Source of the DNA: Streptomyces hundungensis
GTDB lineage: Bacteria; Actinomycetota; Actinomycetes; Streptomycetales; Streptomycetaceae
Direction of reading: 5' to 3'
Assembly: GCF_003627815.1 (NCBI RefSeq)
Contig: NZ_CP032698.1
Span: forward strand, 5,084,001-5,148,000
DNA: 64,000 nucleotides
Part shown: piece after piece, positions 27,329-36,573 of the stretch
How positions within the stretch are numbered: the stretch's first letter is position 1
Layout of the letters: every line of letters starts with the position of its first letter
Program-made: the position numbers and the translations under genes
Notes under the pieces: generated by a model
What the model saw: the letters and a program-made list of their open reading frames with translations, nothing else
What the model was told of the DNA's origin: nothing
Database searches by the model: none

Positions 27329-27862
27329 ATGGAAACGCCCCCGCCCCAGACCGAACGCACCGAGCCCACCGATGCGGACATCGCCGCCTTCAAGCAGCAG
27401 TTGGGCCGCCCCCCGCGCGGTCTGCGGGCGATCGCGCACCGCTGCCCCTGCGGCAACCCGGACGTCGTCGAGACGGCCCCGCGCCTGGAGGACGGCACGC
27501 CCTTCCCGACGACGTACTACCTGACGTGCCCGCGTGCCGCCTCCGCGATCGGCACCCTCGAGGCCAACGGCGTCATGAAGGACATGACGGAGCGCCTCGC
27601 GAGCGACCCCGAACTCGCCGCGGCCTACCGGGCGGCGCACGAGGACTACATCGCGCGCCGTGACGCCATCGAGGTCCTGGAGGGCTTCCCGAGCGCCGGC
27701 GGCATGCCGGACCGGGTCAAGTGCCTGCACGTCCTGGTCGGTCACTCGCTGGCGGCCGGCCCGGGCGTCAACCCGCTCGGCGACGAGGCCATCGCGCTGC
27801 TGCCCGAGTGGTGGGCCAAGGGCCCGTGCGTGACGCCGTGCGGCGAGGGGGACGAGAAGTGA
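27329..27862 (+). CDS. DUF501 family protein
   Basis: 177 residues, a small cytosolic protein conserved in actinobacteria. Signature stretches are QLGRPPRGLRAIAHRCPCG, PTTYYLTCPRAAS, DRVKCLHVLVGHSLA and a terminal CVTPCGEGDEK. The four Cys in CPCG, TCPR and CVTPC suggest possible metal or redox roles, but no function is established. The stop overlaps the exopolyphosphatase start (GTGA), so the divIC-DUF501-ppx set is one unit. The ribosome-binding site at ATG 27329 is weak. Confidence 0.88.
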   Translation: METPPPQTERTEPTDADIAAFKQQLGRPPRGLRAIAHRCPCGNPDVVETAPRLEDGTPFPTTYYLTCPRAASAIGTLEANGVMKDMTERLASDPELAAAYRAAHEDYIARRDAIEVLEGFPSAGGMPDRVKCLHVLVGHSLAAGPGVNPLGDEAIALLPEWWAKGPCVTPCGEGDEK

Positions 27863-28797
27863 CGCGGGTCGCCGCGATCGACTGCGGCACCAACTCGATC
27901 CGCCTCCTCGTCGCCGACGCCACTGTGTCCGACAGCGCCTCCGGCGCGGGGACCACCGGGCACATCACCGACCTGGACCGGCGCATGACCATCGTGCGGC
28001 TCGGCCAGGGCGTGGACCGCACCGGCCGGCTGGCCCCCGAGGCACTGGAGCGGACGTTCGCGGCGTGCCGCGAGTACGCCGCCGTGATCAAGGAGCTCGG
28101 TGCGGAGCGCGTCCGCTTCGTGGCGACCTCCGCGTCGCGCGACGCCGAGAACCGCGAGGAGTTCACGCGCGGGGTCCTGGACATCCTGGGCGTCGAACCC
28201 GAGGTGATCTCGGGCGACCAGGAGGCCGAGTTCTCCTTCACGGGCGCCACCAAGGAGCTGCCCGGCGACGGGGACTATCTCGTCGTCGACATCGGCGGCG
28301 GCTCCACCGAGTTCGTGGTCGGCTCCTCGGGCGTCGAGGCCGCCCGCTCGGTCGACATCGGCTGTGTGCGGATGACGGAGCGTCACCATCCCGGCGACCC
28401 GGCGACGCCCGAGCAGATCGCCGCGATCCGGGCCGACATCGAGGCGGCCCTCGACCTCGCCGAGGCGACCGTGCCGCTGCGCGAGCCGCGCACCCTGGTG
28501 GGTCTCGCGGGCTCCGTCACCACCATCGCCGCGATCTCGCTCGGTCTGACCGGGTACGACTCGGCGGCCATCCATCATTCACGGATCTCTCACGAGGAGG
28601 TCGCCGCGATCACCGGGCGCCTGCTCGCCTCCACCCACGAGGAGCGCACCGCCATCCCCGTGCTGCATCCGGGCCGGATCGACGTGATCGCGGCCGGTGC
28701 GCTGGTCCTGCTGGCCGTCATGGAGCGGACCGGGGCCCGTGAGGTCGTGGTCAGCGAGCACGACATTCTGGACGGAATCGCCTGGTCGATCGCCTGA
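27859..28797 (+). CDS. ppx: Ppx/GppA-family exopolyphosphatase
   Basis: 312 residues of the ASKHA-fold Ppx/GppA family: phosphate-1 AIDCGTNSIRLLVAD, phosphate-2 VDIGGGSTEF and the VGLAGSVTTIAA region. This is the short actinobacterial form without the C-terminal HD-like domain. It should hydrolyse polyphosphate or pppGpp. GTG 27859 overlaps the DUF501 stop and has GAGGGGG upstream. It probably ends the divIC transcript. A Rex-like site and a hairpin follow within 125 bp. Confidence 0.92.
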   Translation: MTRVAAIDCGTNSIRLLVADATVSDSASGAGTTGHITDLDRRMTIVRLGQGVDRTGRLAPEALERTFAACREYAAVIKELGAERVRFVATSASRDAENREEFTRGVLDILGVEPEVISGDQEAEFSFTGATKELPGDGDYLVVDIGGGSTEFVVGSSGVEAARSVDIGCVRMTERHHPGDPATPEQIAAIRADIEAALDLAEATVPLREPRTLVGLAGSVTTIAAISLGLTGYDSAAIHHSRISHEEVAAITGRLLASTHEERTAIPVLHPGRIDVIAAGALVLLAVMERTGAREVVVSEHDILDGIAWSIA

Positions 28798-28841
28798 TCG
28801 CGGTCCTTGGCGGGCCGTTCGGGCGCGCTTCGCGAGAAAGT

Positions 28842-28859
28842 TCGTGAAGTTCTTCACAA
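28842..28859. promoter_or_regulatory. Candidate Rex operator upstream of NADH dehydrogenase
   Basis: TCGTGAAGTTCTTCACAA, an 18-bp near-perfect palindrome (one mismatch). It matches the actinobacterial Rex site pattern TTGTGAA-N4-TTCACAA. It lies about 310 bp upstream of a type II NADH dehydrogenase, the kind of gene Rex controls in response to NADH/NAD+. Binding is inferred. Confidence 0.6.
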
Positions 28860-28869
28860 GGAATTGGGG

Positions 28870-28919
28870 CCCTCGGGCCGAGGAAAGTGGTGCGAGTACC
28901 GCTTTCTGAGGCCCGAGGG
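28870..28919 (+). terminator. Long hairpin between ppx and ndh
   Basis: CCCTCGGGCC at 28870-28879 pairs with GGCCCGAGGG at 28910-28919, and the stem continues after a 3-nt bulge with GAAAG/CTTTC. It may terminate ppx or, if the ndh transcript starts near the Rex-like site, form a leader structure. The other ~250 nt up to ndh (28920-29166) show no gene. Confidence 0.5.
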
Positions 28920-29166
28920 CGTCTTCTGTGGCGATTCCCTACGGTGGCGACCGTGTTGCGCCTACGTTTCCCGGAGCGGTGGTCCACCACGCCCTGGGCG
29001 GGGGAGGCCAGTTCAGGAGGGGTGGACAACGTTCCCCCGCACCCCGTGGTTCCCTCCCGTGACCATGACCTCGGTCACGTGGGCCGCGCAGTGTAGCAGA
29101 GGCCCTTGCGATCCTTGTGAAGGGGCGCACGAGCAGGGGTCCACGAGCGGGTGGATACTCGATGGC

Positions 29167-30558
29167 ATGAGCACCACGGAGCGTCCCAGGATCCTCGTAG
29201 TAGGTGGCGGGTACGTAGGCCTGTACGCAGCGCGACGCATTCTCAAGAAGATGCGTTACGCGGAAGCGACCGTCACGGTCGTCGACCCGCGCTCGTACAT
29301 GACGTACCAGCCCTTCCTCCCCGAAGCCGCCGCAGGCAGCATCTCGCCGCGTCACGTCGTCGTCCCGCTGCGACGCGTCGTGCGTGGAGCTGAGGTGCTC
29401 ACCGGCCGGGTCACCAGCATCGACCAGGACCGCAAGGTCGCCACGGTCGCGCCGCTCGTCGGCGAGGCCTACGAGCTGCCCTTCGACTACCTGGTGATCG
29501 CGATGGGTGCGGTCTCCCGCACCTTCCCGATCCCCGGCCTCGCCGAGCAGGGCATCGGCATGAAGGGCGTGGAGGAGGCCATCGGCCTGCGCAACCACGT
29601 CCTGGAGCAGCTCGACAAGGCCGACTCCACCACGGACGAGGACGTCCGCCGCAAGGCGCTGACCTTCGTCTTCGTGGGTGGCGGCTTCGCCGGCGCGGAG
29701 ACCATCGGCGAGGTGGAGGACATGGCCCGCGACGCGGCCAAGTACTACACCAACGTCAAGCGCGAGGACATGCGCTTCATCCTGGTCGACGCCGCCGACA
29801 AGATCCTTCCCGAGGTCGGCCCGGAGCTCGGCCGCTGGGGCAAGGAGCACCTCGAGGGCCGTGGCGTCGAGATCTACCTCTCGACCTCCATGGACTCCTG
29901 CGTCGACGGCCACGTCGTGCTGAAGAACGGCCTCGAGGTCGACTCCAACACCATCGTGTGGACCGCCGGCGTCAAGCCCAACCCGGCGCTCTCCCGCTTC
30001 GGCCTGCCGCTCGGCCCGCGCGGTCACGTGGACGCCCAGCCGACCCTCCAGGTCACCGGCACCGACTACATCTGGGCCGCGGGCGACAACGCCCAGGTCC
30101 CGGACCTCGCCTCGCGCAAGGCCGGTGTGGAGAACGCCTGGTGCCCGCCGAACGCCCAGCACGCGCTGCGCCAGGCCAAGGTCCTCGGCGACAACGTGGT
30201 CTCCGGTATGCGGGGCTTCCCGCAGAAGGAGTACTCGCACGCCAACAAGGGCGCGGTGGCCGGTCTCGGCCTCCACAAGGGCGTCGCGATGATCGTCATG
30301 GGCAAGATGAAGATCAAGCTCAAGGGCCGTCTCGCCTGGTACATGCACCGTGGCTACCACGGTCTGGCCGTGCCGACCTGGAACCGCAAGATCCGCGTGA
30401 TCGCCGACTGGACGCTCGCGATGTTCCTCAAGCGCGAGGTCGTCTCCCTCGGCGCGATGGAGACCCCGCGCGAGGAGTTCTACGAGGCGGCGAAGCCCGC
30501 TCCGGCTCCTGCGGCCAAGGTCGAGGACAAGAAGGAGCAGAAGGCCAAGGCCTCCTAG
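29167..30558 (+). CDS. ndh: Type II NADH dehydrogenase
   Basis: 463 residues, a membrane-associated flavoprotein passing electrons from NADH to menaquinone without proton pumping. The FAD dinucleotide-binding motif is ILVVGGGYVGL (about 10-20), the NADH motif FVFVGGGFAGAE (about 165-176), and the second FAD motif IWAAGDNAQVP. A Pro/Ala/Lys-rich tail closes the protein. ATG 29167 was chosen for homology to the FAD motif; the ribosome-binding site is weak. The Rex-like palindrome upstream suggests redox control. Confidence 0.92.
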   Translation: MSTTERPRILVVGGGYVGLYAARRILKKMRYAEATVTVVDPRSYMTYQPFLPEAAAGSISPRHVVVPLRRVVRGAEVLTGRVTSIDQDRKVATVAPLVGEAYELPFDYLVIAMGAVSRTFPIPGLAEQGIGMKGVEEAIGLRNHVLEQLDKADSTTDEDVRRKALTFVFVGGGFAGAETIGEVEDMARDAAKYYTNVKREDMRFILVDAADKILPEVGPELGRWGKEHLEGRGVEIYLSTSMDSCVDGHVVLKNGLEVDSNTIVWTAGVKPNPALSRFGLPLGPRGHVDAQPTLQVTGTDYIWAAGDNAQVPDLASRKAGVENAWCPPNAQHALRQAKVLGDNVVSGMRGFPQKEYSHANKGAVAGLGLHKGVAMIVMGKMKIKLKGRLAWYMHRGYHGLAVPTWNRKIRVIADWTLAMFLKREVVSLGAMETPREEFYEAAKPAPAPAAKVEDKKEQKAKAS

Positions 30559-30843
30559 CTCGGGCCAAGGCCTCCTGGCTCCACCCGCTCCCTCCCGAAG
30601 GGGTCGCCCGCCATCCGTGGTGCGGGCGGCCCCTTCGGCGTACCCTGCCCCCCTTCGGGCGCACCCCGCCCCCGCGGCGTGCCGCCGACCCCCGCGGCCT
30701 CGCGCGCGACGCCGGTTTCCGGCCACCGAAGATGCCGTATGCAGCCACCCTGTCACCCCCCTGCGCCTAGCGGGATTGCCGCGCGCCCGGGCAGTGTTGT
30801 GCAGGGTGCTGTGACATTTCTGCGAGGTACGGAGGTGTGCGCG

Positions 30844-32136
30844 ATGGCCGACGCGGCGCTGCGGCTGACCGCTCTTGCCGAGGAAGTGCTGGGGGAGGCC
30901 CTGCCGATACGGATCAGGGCGTGGGACGGCAGCGAGGCGGGCCCGCCCGGCGCCCCGGTCCTGGTCGTACGCCATCGGCGCGCGCTGCGCCGACTGCTGT
31001 GGAAGCCGGGCGAACTCGGCCTGGCCCGCGCCTGGGTGGCCGGCGAACTCGACGTCGAGGGCGATCTGTACGCCCTGCTCGACCGGTTGTCCGGGCTGAT
31101 CTGGGAGCGCGAGGAGGAGCCCGGCAAGCGCGTGCACCCGGTGCGCGATCCGCGCCTGCGGGCCGCCGCGAGGGAGCTGGTGAAACTGGGCGGCGCGCTG
31201 CCCCCGCCGGCCCCGCCCGCCGAGGAGGTGCACCGGCGCACCGGACGGCTGCACACCAGGCGCCGCGACAAGGAGGCGATCAGCCACCACTACGACGTCG
31301 GAAACGACTTCTACGCGCTGGTGCTCGGCCCCTCGATGGTCTACTCGTGCGCCTACTGGGAGAGCCCCGAGTCCACCCTCGAAGAGGCCCAGCGCGACAA
31401 ACTCGACCTGGTCTGCCGCAAGTTGGCCCTCAAGGAGGGCGACCGGCTCCTGGACGTCGGCTGCGGCTGGGGCTCGATGGCCATCCACGCGGCCCGCGAG
31501 TACGGCGCGCACGTCGTCGGCATCACCCTCTCGCGCGAGCAGGCGGCGTACGCCCGCAAGCGCATCGCCGAGGAGGGGCTGACCGACCGGATAGAGATCC
31601 GCGTACAGGACTACCGGGACGTCAAGGACGGCCCGTACGACGCGATTTCCTCCATCGGGATGGCCGAGCACGTCGGCTCGGTGCGCTACGCGGAGTACGC
31701 GGACATCCTGTACGGGCTGCTCAGGGACGGCGGGCGGCTGCTCAACCACCAGATCGCCCGGCGCCCCGAGCGGGACGAATCGGCGTACCACATCGACGAG
31801 TTCATCGATGCGTACGTCTTCCCCGACGGCGAGCTCGCCCCGGTCGGGCGGACGGTCTCCACCTTGGAGGAGGCCGGGTTCGAGGCGCGGGACGTCGAAC
31901 CCATCCGGGAGCACTACGCACTGACGCTCCGTCAGTGGGTGGCCAACCTGGAGTCCGACTGGCCGCGCGCCGTGCGCCACACCAGCCCCGGCCGGGCCAG
32001 GATCTGGCGGCTCTACATGGCGGCCTGCGCGCTCTCCTTCGAGCGCAACCGGATCGGCGTCAACCAGATCCTCGCGGTGAAGACCCCGGTGAGCGGCGCC
32101 TCGGGGATGTCGTTGCGGGCCCGCACCTGGAACTGA
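30844..32136 (+). CDS. Cyclopropane-fatty-acyl-phospholipid synthase family methyltransferase
   Basis: 430 residues. The N-terminal ~140 form the lipid-binding domain typical of Cfa. The catalytic half has ISHHYDVGNDFYALVLG, SAM motif LLDVGCGWGSMAIHAA near 203, GITLSREQ, and SSIGMAEHVG, which contains the conserved catalytic Glu. It transfers a methylene or methyl group from SAM to unsaturated acyl chains of membrane phospholipids. ACGGAGG precedes ATG 30844. The 285-bp region upstream has no other gene. It converges with the ABC permease gene. Confidence 0.9.
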   Translation: MADAALRLTALAEEVLGEALPIRIRAWDGSEAGPPGAPVLVVRHRRALRRLLWKPGELGLARAWVAGELDVEGDLYALLDRLSGLIWEREEEPGKRVHPVRDPRLRAAARELVKLGGALPPPAPPAEEVHRRTGRLHTRRRDKEAISHHYDVGNDFYALVLGPSMVYSCAYWESPESTLEEAQRDKLDLVCRKLALKEGDRLLDVGCGWGSMAIHAAREYGAHVVGITLSREQAAYARKRIAEEGLTDRIEIRVQDYRDVKDGPYDAISSIGMAEHVGSVRYAEYADILYGLLRDGGRLLNHQIARRPERDESAYHIDEFIDAYVFPDGELAPVGRTVSTLEEAGFEARDVEPIREHYALTLRQWVANLESDWPRAVRHTSPGRARIWRLYMAACALSFERNRIGVNQILAVKTPVSGASGMSLRARTWN

Positions 32137-32163
32137 CCCGCTGCGGCATCGCGCGCCGACGCC

Positions 32164-32199
32164 GAAGGGCCCCGGGAGACCTGCCTTCCGGGGCCCTTC
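32164..32199. terminator. Bidirectional terminator between Cfa and ABC permease genes
   Basis: GAAGGGCCCCGG and CCGGGGCCCTTC form a perfect 12-bp stem with a 12-nt loop between the convergent genes. Confidence 0.8.
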
Positions 32200-32229
32200 A
32201 ACTGCCGTACGGAGCAACGGGGTTGACGG

Positions 32230-34758
32230 CTACTCGGTCTTGATCGCGGTGAGCATGTTCAGCTTCGCGGCGCTGCGGGCCGGCCACATCGCGGCGAGCA
32301 CGCCCACCAGACCGGCGAGCAGCAGGAAGACGGCGATCCGGTCCCACGGCATGACCAGGACGTAGCCCGGGATCGACTCCTTGATGGTCTGGCCGATGGC
32401 CCAGGCGAGGAAGGAGCCGAGGCCTATGCCGATCACCGCGCCGAACAGCGAGATGACCACGGCCTCCAGACGGATCATGGTCTTGACCCTGCGGCGGTCC
32501 AGGCCGATCGCCCGCAGCATGCCGATCTCCTGCTGGCGCTCGTACACCGACATCGCGAGGGTGTTGATCACACCGAGGACCGCGATGATCAGAGCCATCG
32601 CGAGCAGGCCGTACATGACGTTGAGCATCGTGTTGATCATGCCGCCGGCCTCGTTGCGGATGTCCTGGCGGTCCATGAACTTGATCGCCGGGTTCTGCCC
32701 CAACGCGTCGACCAGGGCCTTCTCATGGGCGCTGGAGGCGCCGCCGTCCACCTTGACGTAGACCTCGGGGATGTACGGCTTGTTCTGGTGCGCGTCGAGC
32801 ACGGAGGTCGGGACGAGGACCGAGTCGATGAGCTCGCTCTTCTTGTACGTCGCGCCGATCGTCAGCTCGCCCTTCTTCTTGTCCGCGAACTCGACGGGGA
32901 GCTTGGAGCCCGCCTTCCAGCCGTGCTTGGCGGCCGTCTCGTCGTCGACGGCGAGCTGCCCCCGGCCGAGGGCGGCCAGCGAACCGGACACCGGCTCGAC
33001 CTTGATGAGCTTGTCGATGTCGGGCGTGACGCCGGCCACCGACTGCTCGGAGTCACCGATCTTCAGGTACGAGGGCTGCTTGGGCGAGACCGCCGAGACG
33101 CCGGGCGCCTTGCGCAGGGAGGAGACGACCTCCGGGTCGAGCCCGGAGCCGCCGGCCGCCATCTGGACGAGGTAGTCGGCCTTGAGGTTGTCGGTGGTCA
33201 TCTTGTCGATGGCGGTGCCGACCGTGATGCCGAGCACCGAGAGGCCGGTGACCAGGGTCAGACCGATGGCGAGCGCGGAGGCGGTGGCACCGGTGCGGCG
33301 CGGGTTGCGCACCGCGTTCTGGCTGGCGAGCTTGCCCGAGACGCCGAAGACCTTGCTCAGGCCGGGGCGTACGAGGGCGATGACCGGGCGGGACAGCAGC
33401 GGGATCAGGATGATGATGCCGATCAGGGCGAAGAAGGCACCGGCACCGATGATGTACTTGCCGTCCTTGCCCGTGGCGGCACCGGCCACGATGGCGGCGG
33501 CGCCGGCGAGCGTGATGACGCCGCCGATGGAGTTCCGCACGACCAGGGACTTGGTGGTGGCCACGCCGTGCACGCTGTTCATGGCGGCGACCGGCGGGAT
33601 CTTCGCGGCGCGCCAGGCGGGCAGCAGGGCGGCGACCACGGTGACGAGGATGCCGACCGCGAGCGAGGCGATCACCGGGGTGGCCGTGACGATCAGCGGT
33701 CCCGCGGGCATCTTGGCGCCGAACATGTCGATCACGGACCGCAGCCCGGACGCGAGCCCGAGGCCGAGGCCGAAGCCGATGACGGAGGCGAGGGCGCCGA
33801 CCACCAGCGCCTCGGCGAGCACCGAGCGGCGGACCTGGCCGCGCGAGGCGCCGACGGCGCGCATCAGGGCGAGCTCACGGGTGCGCTGGGCCACCAGCAT
33901 GGTGAAGGTGTTGGAGATCAGGAAGATGCCGACGAACAGGGCGATGCCGGCGAAGCCGAGCAGCATCTGGTTGAGGCCGCTGAGGGCCTCCTTGATGCTC
34001 CTGGCCTCCTGGTCGGCGAGCACCTGGCCGGTCTTGGCGTCGGCGTCCTTCGGCAGCAGCGGCCGGACCTCGTCGAGGATCTTCTGCGCGTCCGCGCCGG
34101 GGGTGGCGGCGAGGTTCACGTTCTGGAAGTAGCCCGGCTTGAGGTAGAGGCGCTGGGCGACGGCGGTGTCGAAGAGGACGAGGCTGCCGCCCGCGTTGAC
34201 CTGGCCGTCCTCGGTGGTGAAGACGCCCGCGAGCCGGTACGTCCTGACCGGGCCGTTGGTGGCGACGCGGACGCTGTCGCCCACCGCGTACTCGCCCTTG
34301 TCGGCGCTCTCCTTGTCCAGGGCGATCTGGTCGTCCCGCACCGGGCCCGAGCCCTGGACGAAGGTGTACGAGGGGTCCTTGCCGTCCTTGCCGGGGGCGA
34401 AGTTGCCGCCCTTGTTGGCCCAGCCCTGCCCGATCAGCTTGCCGTCGGTGCCGGCCACCCCGGCGAAGCCGTCCACCCGACCGGTGGCGGAGGCGACACC
34501 GTCGAGCGCCGCCATCTTCTGAAGCGTCCGCGCGCTGACGCCGGGCTCCCGCTCGGTGTCCTCGGCGCTGCCGTACGAGCTGACGGCCACGGCCACCTTG
34601 TCGTAGCTCTTGGACGACTGGTTGCGGAAGGCGCTGCCGAGGGTGTCGGTGAAGATGAGCGTGCCGGAGACGAAGGCGACGCCGAGCATGACGGCTAGCA
34701 CCGTCATCAGCAGCCGGGCCTTGTGCGCGAGCACGTTGCGCAGGGCGGTCTTGAACAT
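32230..34758 (-). CDS. ABC transporter permease, FtsX-like, two-repeat type (paralogue 2)
   Basis: 842 residues with the same architecture as the permease at 1164-3740: an N-terminal anchor, extracellular domain, FtsX bundle (RTRELALMRAVG), a second extracellular domain, and a second bundle with RQQEIGMLRAIG. Its ATPase gene is upstream on the same strand but separated by 362 bp of intergenic repeat instead of overlapping. Either the repeat is transcribed through or the permease has its own promoter. ATG 34758 has only a weak AGGACTGAGA upstream. The substrate is unknown. Confidence 0.92.
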   Translation of the reverse strand: MFKTALRNVLAHKARLLMTVLAVMLGVAFVSGTLIFTDTLGSAFRNQSSKSYDKVAVAVSSYGSAEDTEREPGVSARTLQKMAALDGVASATGRVDGFAGVAGTDGKLIGQGWANKGGNFAPGKDGKDPSYTFVQGSGPVRDDQIALDKESADKGEYAVGDSVRVATNGPVRTYRLAGVFTTEDGQVNAGGSLVLFDTAVAQRLYLKPGYFQNVNLAATPGADAQKILDEVRPLLPKDADAKTGQVLADQEARSIKEALSGLNQMLLGFAGIALFVGIFLISNTFTMLVAQRTRELALMRAVGASRGQVRRSVLAEALVVGALASVIGFGLGLGLASGLRSVIDMFGAKMPAGPLIVTATPVIASLAVGILVTVVAALLPAWRAAKIPPVAAMNSVHGVATTKSLVVRNSIGGVITLAGAAAIVAGAATGKDGKYIIGAGAFFALIGIIILIPLLSRPVIALVRPGLSKVFGVSGKLASQNAVRNPRRTGATASALAIGLTLVTGLSVLGITVGTAIDKMTTDNLKADYLVQMAAGGSGLDPEVVSSLRKAPGVSAVSPKQPSYLKIGDSEQSVAGVTPDIDKLIKVEPVSGSLAALGRGQLAVDDETAAKHGWKAGSKLPVEFADKKKGELTIGATYKKSELIDSVLVPTSVLDAHQNKPYIPEVYVKVDGGASSAHEKALVDALGQNPAIKFMDRQDIRNEAGGMINTMLNVMYGLLAMALIIAVLGVINTLAMSVYERQQEIGMLRAIGLDRRRVKTMIRLEAVVISLFGAVIGIGLGSFLAWAIGQTIKESIPGYVLVMPWDRIAVFLLLAGLVGVLAAMWPARSAAKLNMLTAIKTE

Positions 34759-34847
34759 GGGTTGTCTCAGTCCTGGTGAGTTCTCTGAAGCCGGGCCCTC
34801 CGGGGAGGGTGCGGTGCGGGCCCCTCCGGGGAGGGGGGTGCTGGATG

Positions 34848-35112
34848 GGTGCGGGCCGTCCGGGCCTCTCGCGCAGTTCCTCGCGCCCCTAAACCCGCTT
34901 TCGGGTGCGGGCCGTGGTCGCTTCTCGCGCAGTTCCCCGCGCCCCTAACTGATCGGTGCTGGCCAGCACCTCAGCCTGTCATGGGGGTCCCCCCTGGCCC
35001 TTACTTAAGGCCTTGGGGGAGATTGAGGACGAGCGCCGTTCAGGCGCGAACGGGGGTGCGGGGGCAGCGCCCCCGCGGTTGCCCAAGGGGGTTCGGGGGC
35101 GGAGCCCATGAC
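34848..35112. repeat. Composite intergenic repeat locus 3, inside the ABC operon
   Basis: Read on the minus strand, the order is A hairpin, module B with the same AAGGCCTTAAG-type insert as locus 1, then two C units. It lies between the ATPase (upstream) and permease (downstream), so the module order follows transcription. The remaining ~90 bp next to the permease start are GC-rich with no gene. Confidence 0.78.
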
Positions 35113-35120
35113 GGCTTGGG

Positions 35121-35891
35121 CTAGCTGGTGCGGCCCTTCGCCTCGAACGCCTTCATCCGATCCAGCACCCCATCCGCACTGGGCCGCAGCATCTCGTCCA
35201 CGATCCGCCCGTCGGCGAGGAATATGACCCGGTCCGCATAGGACGCGGCGACCGGGTCGTGCGTCACCATGACGACCGTCTGCCCGAGCTCACGCACGGA
35301 GTTGCGCAGGAAGCCGAGAACCTCCGCACCGGAGCGCGAGTCCAGGTTTCCGGTCGGCTCGTCACCGAAGATGATCTCCGGCTGGGAGGCGAGCGCCCGG
35401 GCCACCGCGACGCGCTGCTGCTGGCCGCCGGAGAGCTGGGTGGGCCGGTGGGAGAGGCGGTCGGCCAGACCCACCATGGAGATGACCTGGTCGAGCCACT
35501 GCTTGTTCGGCTTGCGGCCCGCGATGTCCATCGGCAGCGTGATGTTCTCCAGGGCGGTCAGCGTGGGCAGCAGGTTGAACGCCTGGAAGATGAAGCCGAT
35601 CTTGTCCCGGCGCAACTGGGTGAGCTGCTTGTCCTTGAGGGAGCCCAGCTCGGTCTCGCCGATGCGGACGGCGCCGGAGCTGAAGGAGTCGAGCCCCGCG
35701 ACGCAGTGCATCAGGGTGGACTTGCCGGAGCCGGACGGGCCCATGATCGCGGTGAACTCGCCCTGCCGGAAGTCGACCGTGACCTGGTCGAGGGCGACCA
35801 CCTGGGTCTCGCCCGTGCCGTAGACCTTCGACAGCTCGATGGCGCGGGCGGCCACCGCGGTCGCGCGGTGTGCGGTGGGGATGGTGGTCAC
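35121..35891 (-). CDS. ABC transporter ATP-binding protein (MacB/LolD type, paralogue 2)
   Basis: 256 residues, highly similar along its whole length to the ATPase at 379-1167. Walker A is GPSGSGKST, the signature LSGGQQQR, Walker B IIFGDEPTGNLD and the H-loop VTHD; both end in KGRTS or RGRTS. The GTG at 35891 is preceded by AGGAG. It should pair with the permease at 32230-34758. The two sets look like an old duplication placed in opposite orientation about 31 kb apart. Confidence 0.94.
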   Translation of the reverse strand: MTTIPTAHRATAVAARAIELSKVYGTGETQVVALDQVTVDFRQGEFTAIMGPSGSGKSTLMHCVAGLDSFSSGAVRIGETELGSLKDKQLTQLRRDKIGFIFQAFNLLPTLTALENITLPMDIAGRKPNKQWLDQVISMVGLADRLSHRPTQLSGGQQQRVAVARALASQPEIIFGDEPTGNLDSRSGAEVLGFLRNSVRELGQTVVMVTHDPVAASYADRVIFLADGRIVDEMLRPSADGVLDRMKAFEAKGRTS

Positions 35892-36336
35892 GGAGGTGCT
35901 CCTGTCGAACGGCTTTCGGGGACTTCTCCATCCTTGCCGTCGGCCGGCGCCGGATCGTCAGTCCCTGTGCCCGTTCGGGGGCCGTCTTGAGTCGGACGGC
36001 ACAGCCGCCCCCGTCCTCCTGAGGTATGACGGCGTCCCCGAGACGTGCGCGGGCTCCGGGCGCCCGCGAGCGCCGCTCGAGGGGGACTCCGGCGGGCCCT
36101 GTCACCGTCTGCGGGAAAGATGTGACGGGGCATCGACTTTCCGTCATTCCCAGTCCGTATTCCGGGACGGCCCGGACGCCCCGCCAACCGCCTCCGGCAT
36201 GTGCCAACACCGCTCCGAGCTGTGCTGACGCCCCCTCAAGCGCCAATAAAATAAGACAACATCGGATGACTGTTCCGCTGTTCGAGGGATGCGCCCAGCT
36301 AGGCTCGTCCCGCGAAACGCGGAGCCGCGCGCCCTT
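35892..36336. other. Gene-free region upstream of bldA
   Basis: No convincing gene. It includes an unusually AT-rich stretch near 36243-36262 (CCAATAAAATAAGACAAC), and TAGGCT at 36300-36305 is a possible -10 for bldA. It also carries the divergent promoter of the ABC ATPase gene. Confidence 0.45.
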
Positions 36337-36418
36337 GCCCGGATGGTGGAACGCAGACACGGCGAGCTTAAACCTCGCTGGCCTTCGGGCCGTGCCGGTT
36401 CGAGTCCGGCTCCGGGCA
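36337..36418 (+). tRNA. bldA: tRNA-Leu (anticodon UAA), bldA
   Basis: An 82-nt type II tRNA. The acceptor GCCCGGA pairs with TCCGGGC and the discriminator is A. The anticodon stem GCGAG/CTCGC frames loop CTTAAAC, giving anticodon TAA. It has a long leucine-type variable arm and a T-arm with GGTTCGAGTCC. CCA is not encoded. In Streptomyces the only tRNA reading UUA is BldA, which gates translation of developmental and antibiotic genes. No coding sequence I assigned in this window has an in-frame TTA codon, as expected for vegetative core genes. Confidence 0.97.
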
Positions 36419-36573
36419 CTCACGCAGGCTCCGGTCTCCCCGCGCGTCGGGGTGTCGGACCCTTGCACACCCCTCCTCCCCGCGTGAAGATCCTCCCTAG
36501 GCAGTACGTGGTTTCTTTGCATGCCCATTACCCTTGACGGCAAGGCCGCGCACGGTGGCCATGGAGGAGTGAG

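Noticed and set aside
28870..28919. tRNA or other structured RNA gene
   Set aside because: Only a single long stem with bulge; no cloverleaf or T-arm consensus.
28939..32217. 1092-codon minus-strand frame across ndh and the Cfa-like gene
   Set aside because: Spans two well-supported plus-strand genes and an intergenic gap; composition is that of a shadow frame.
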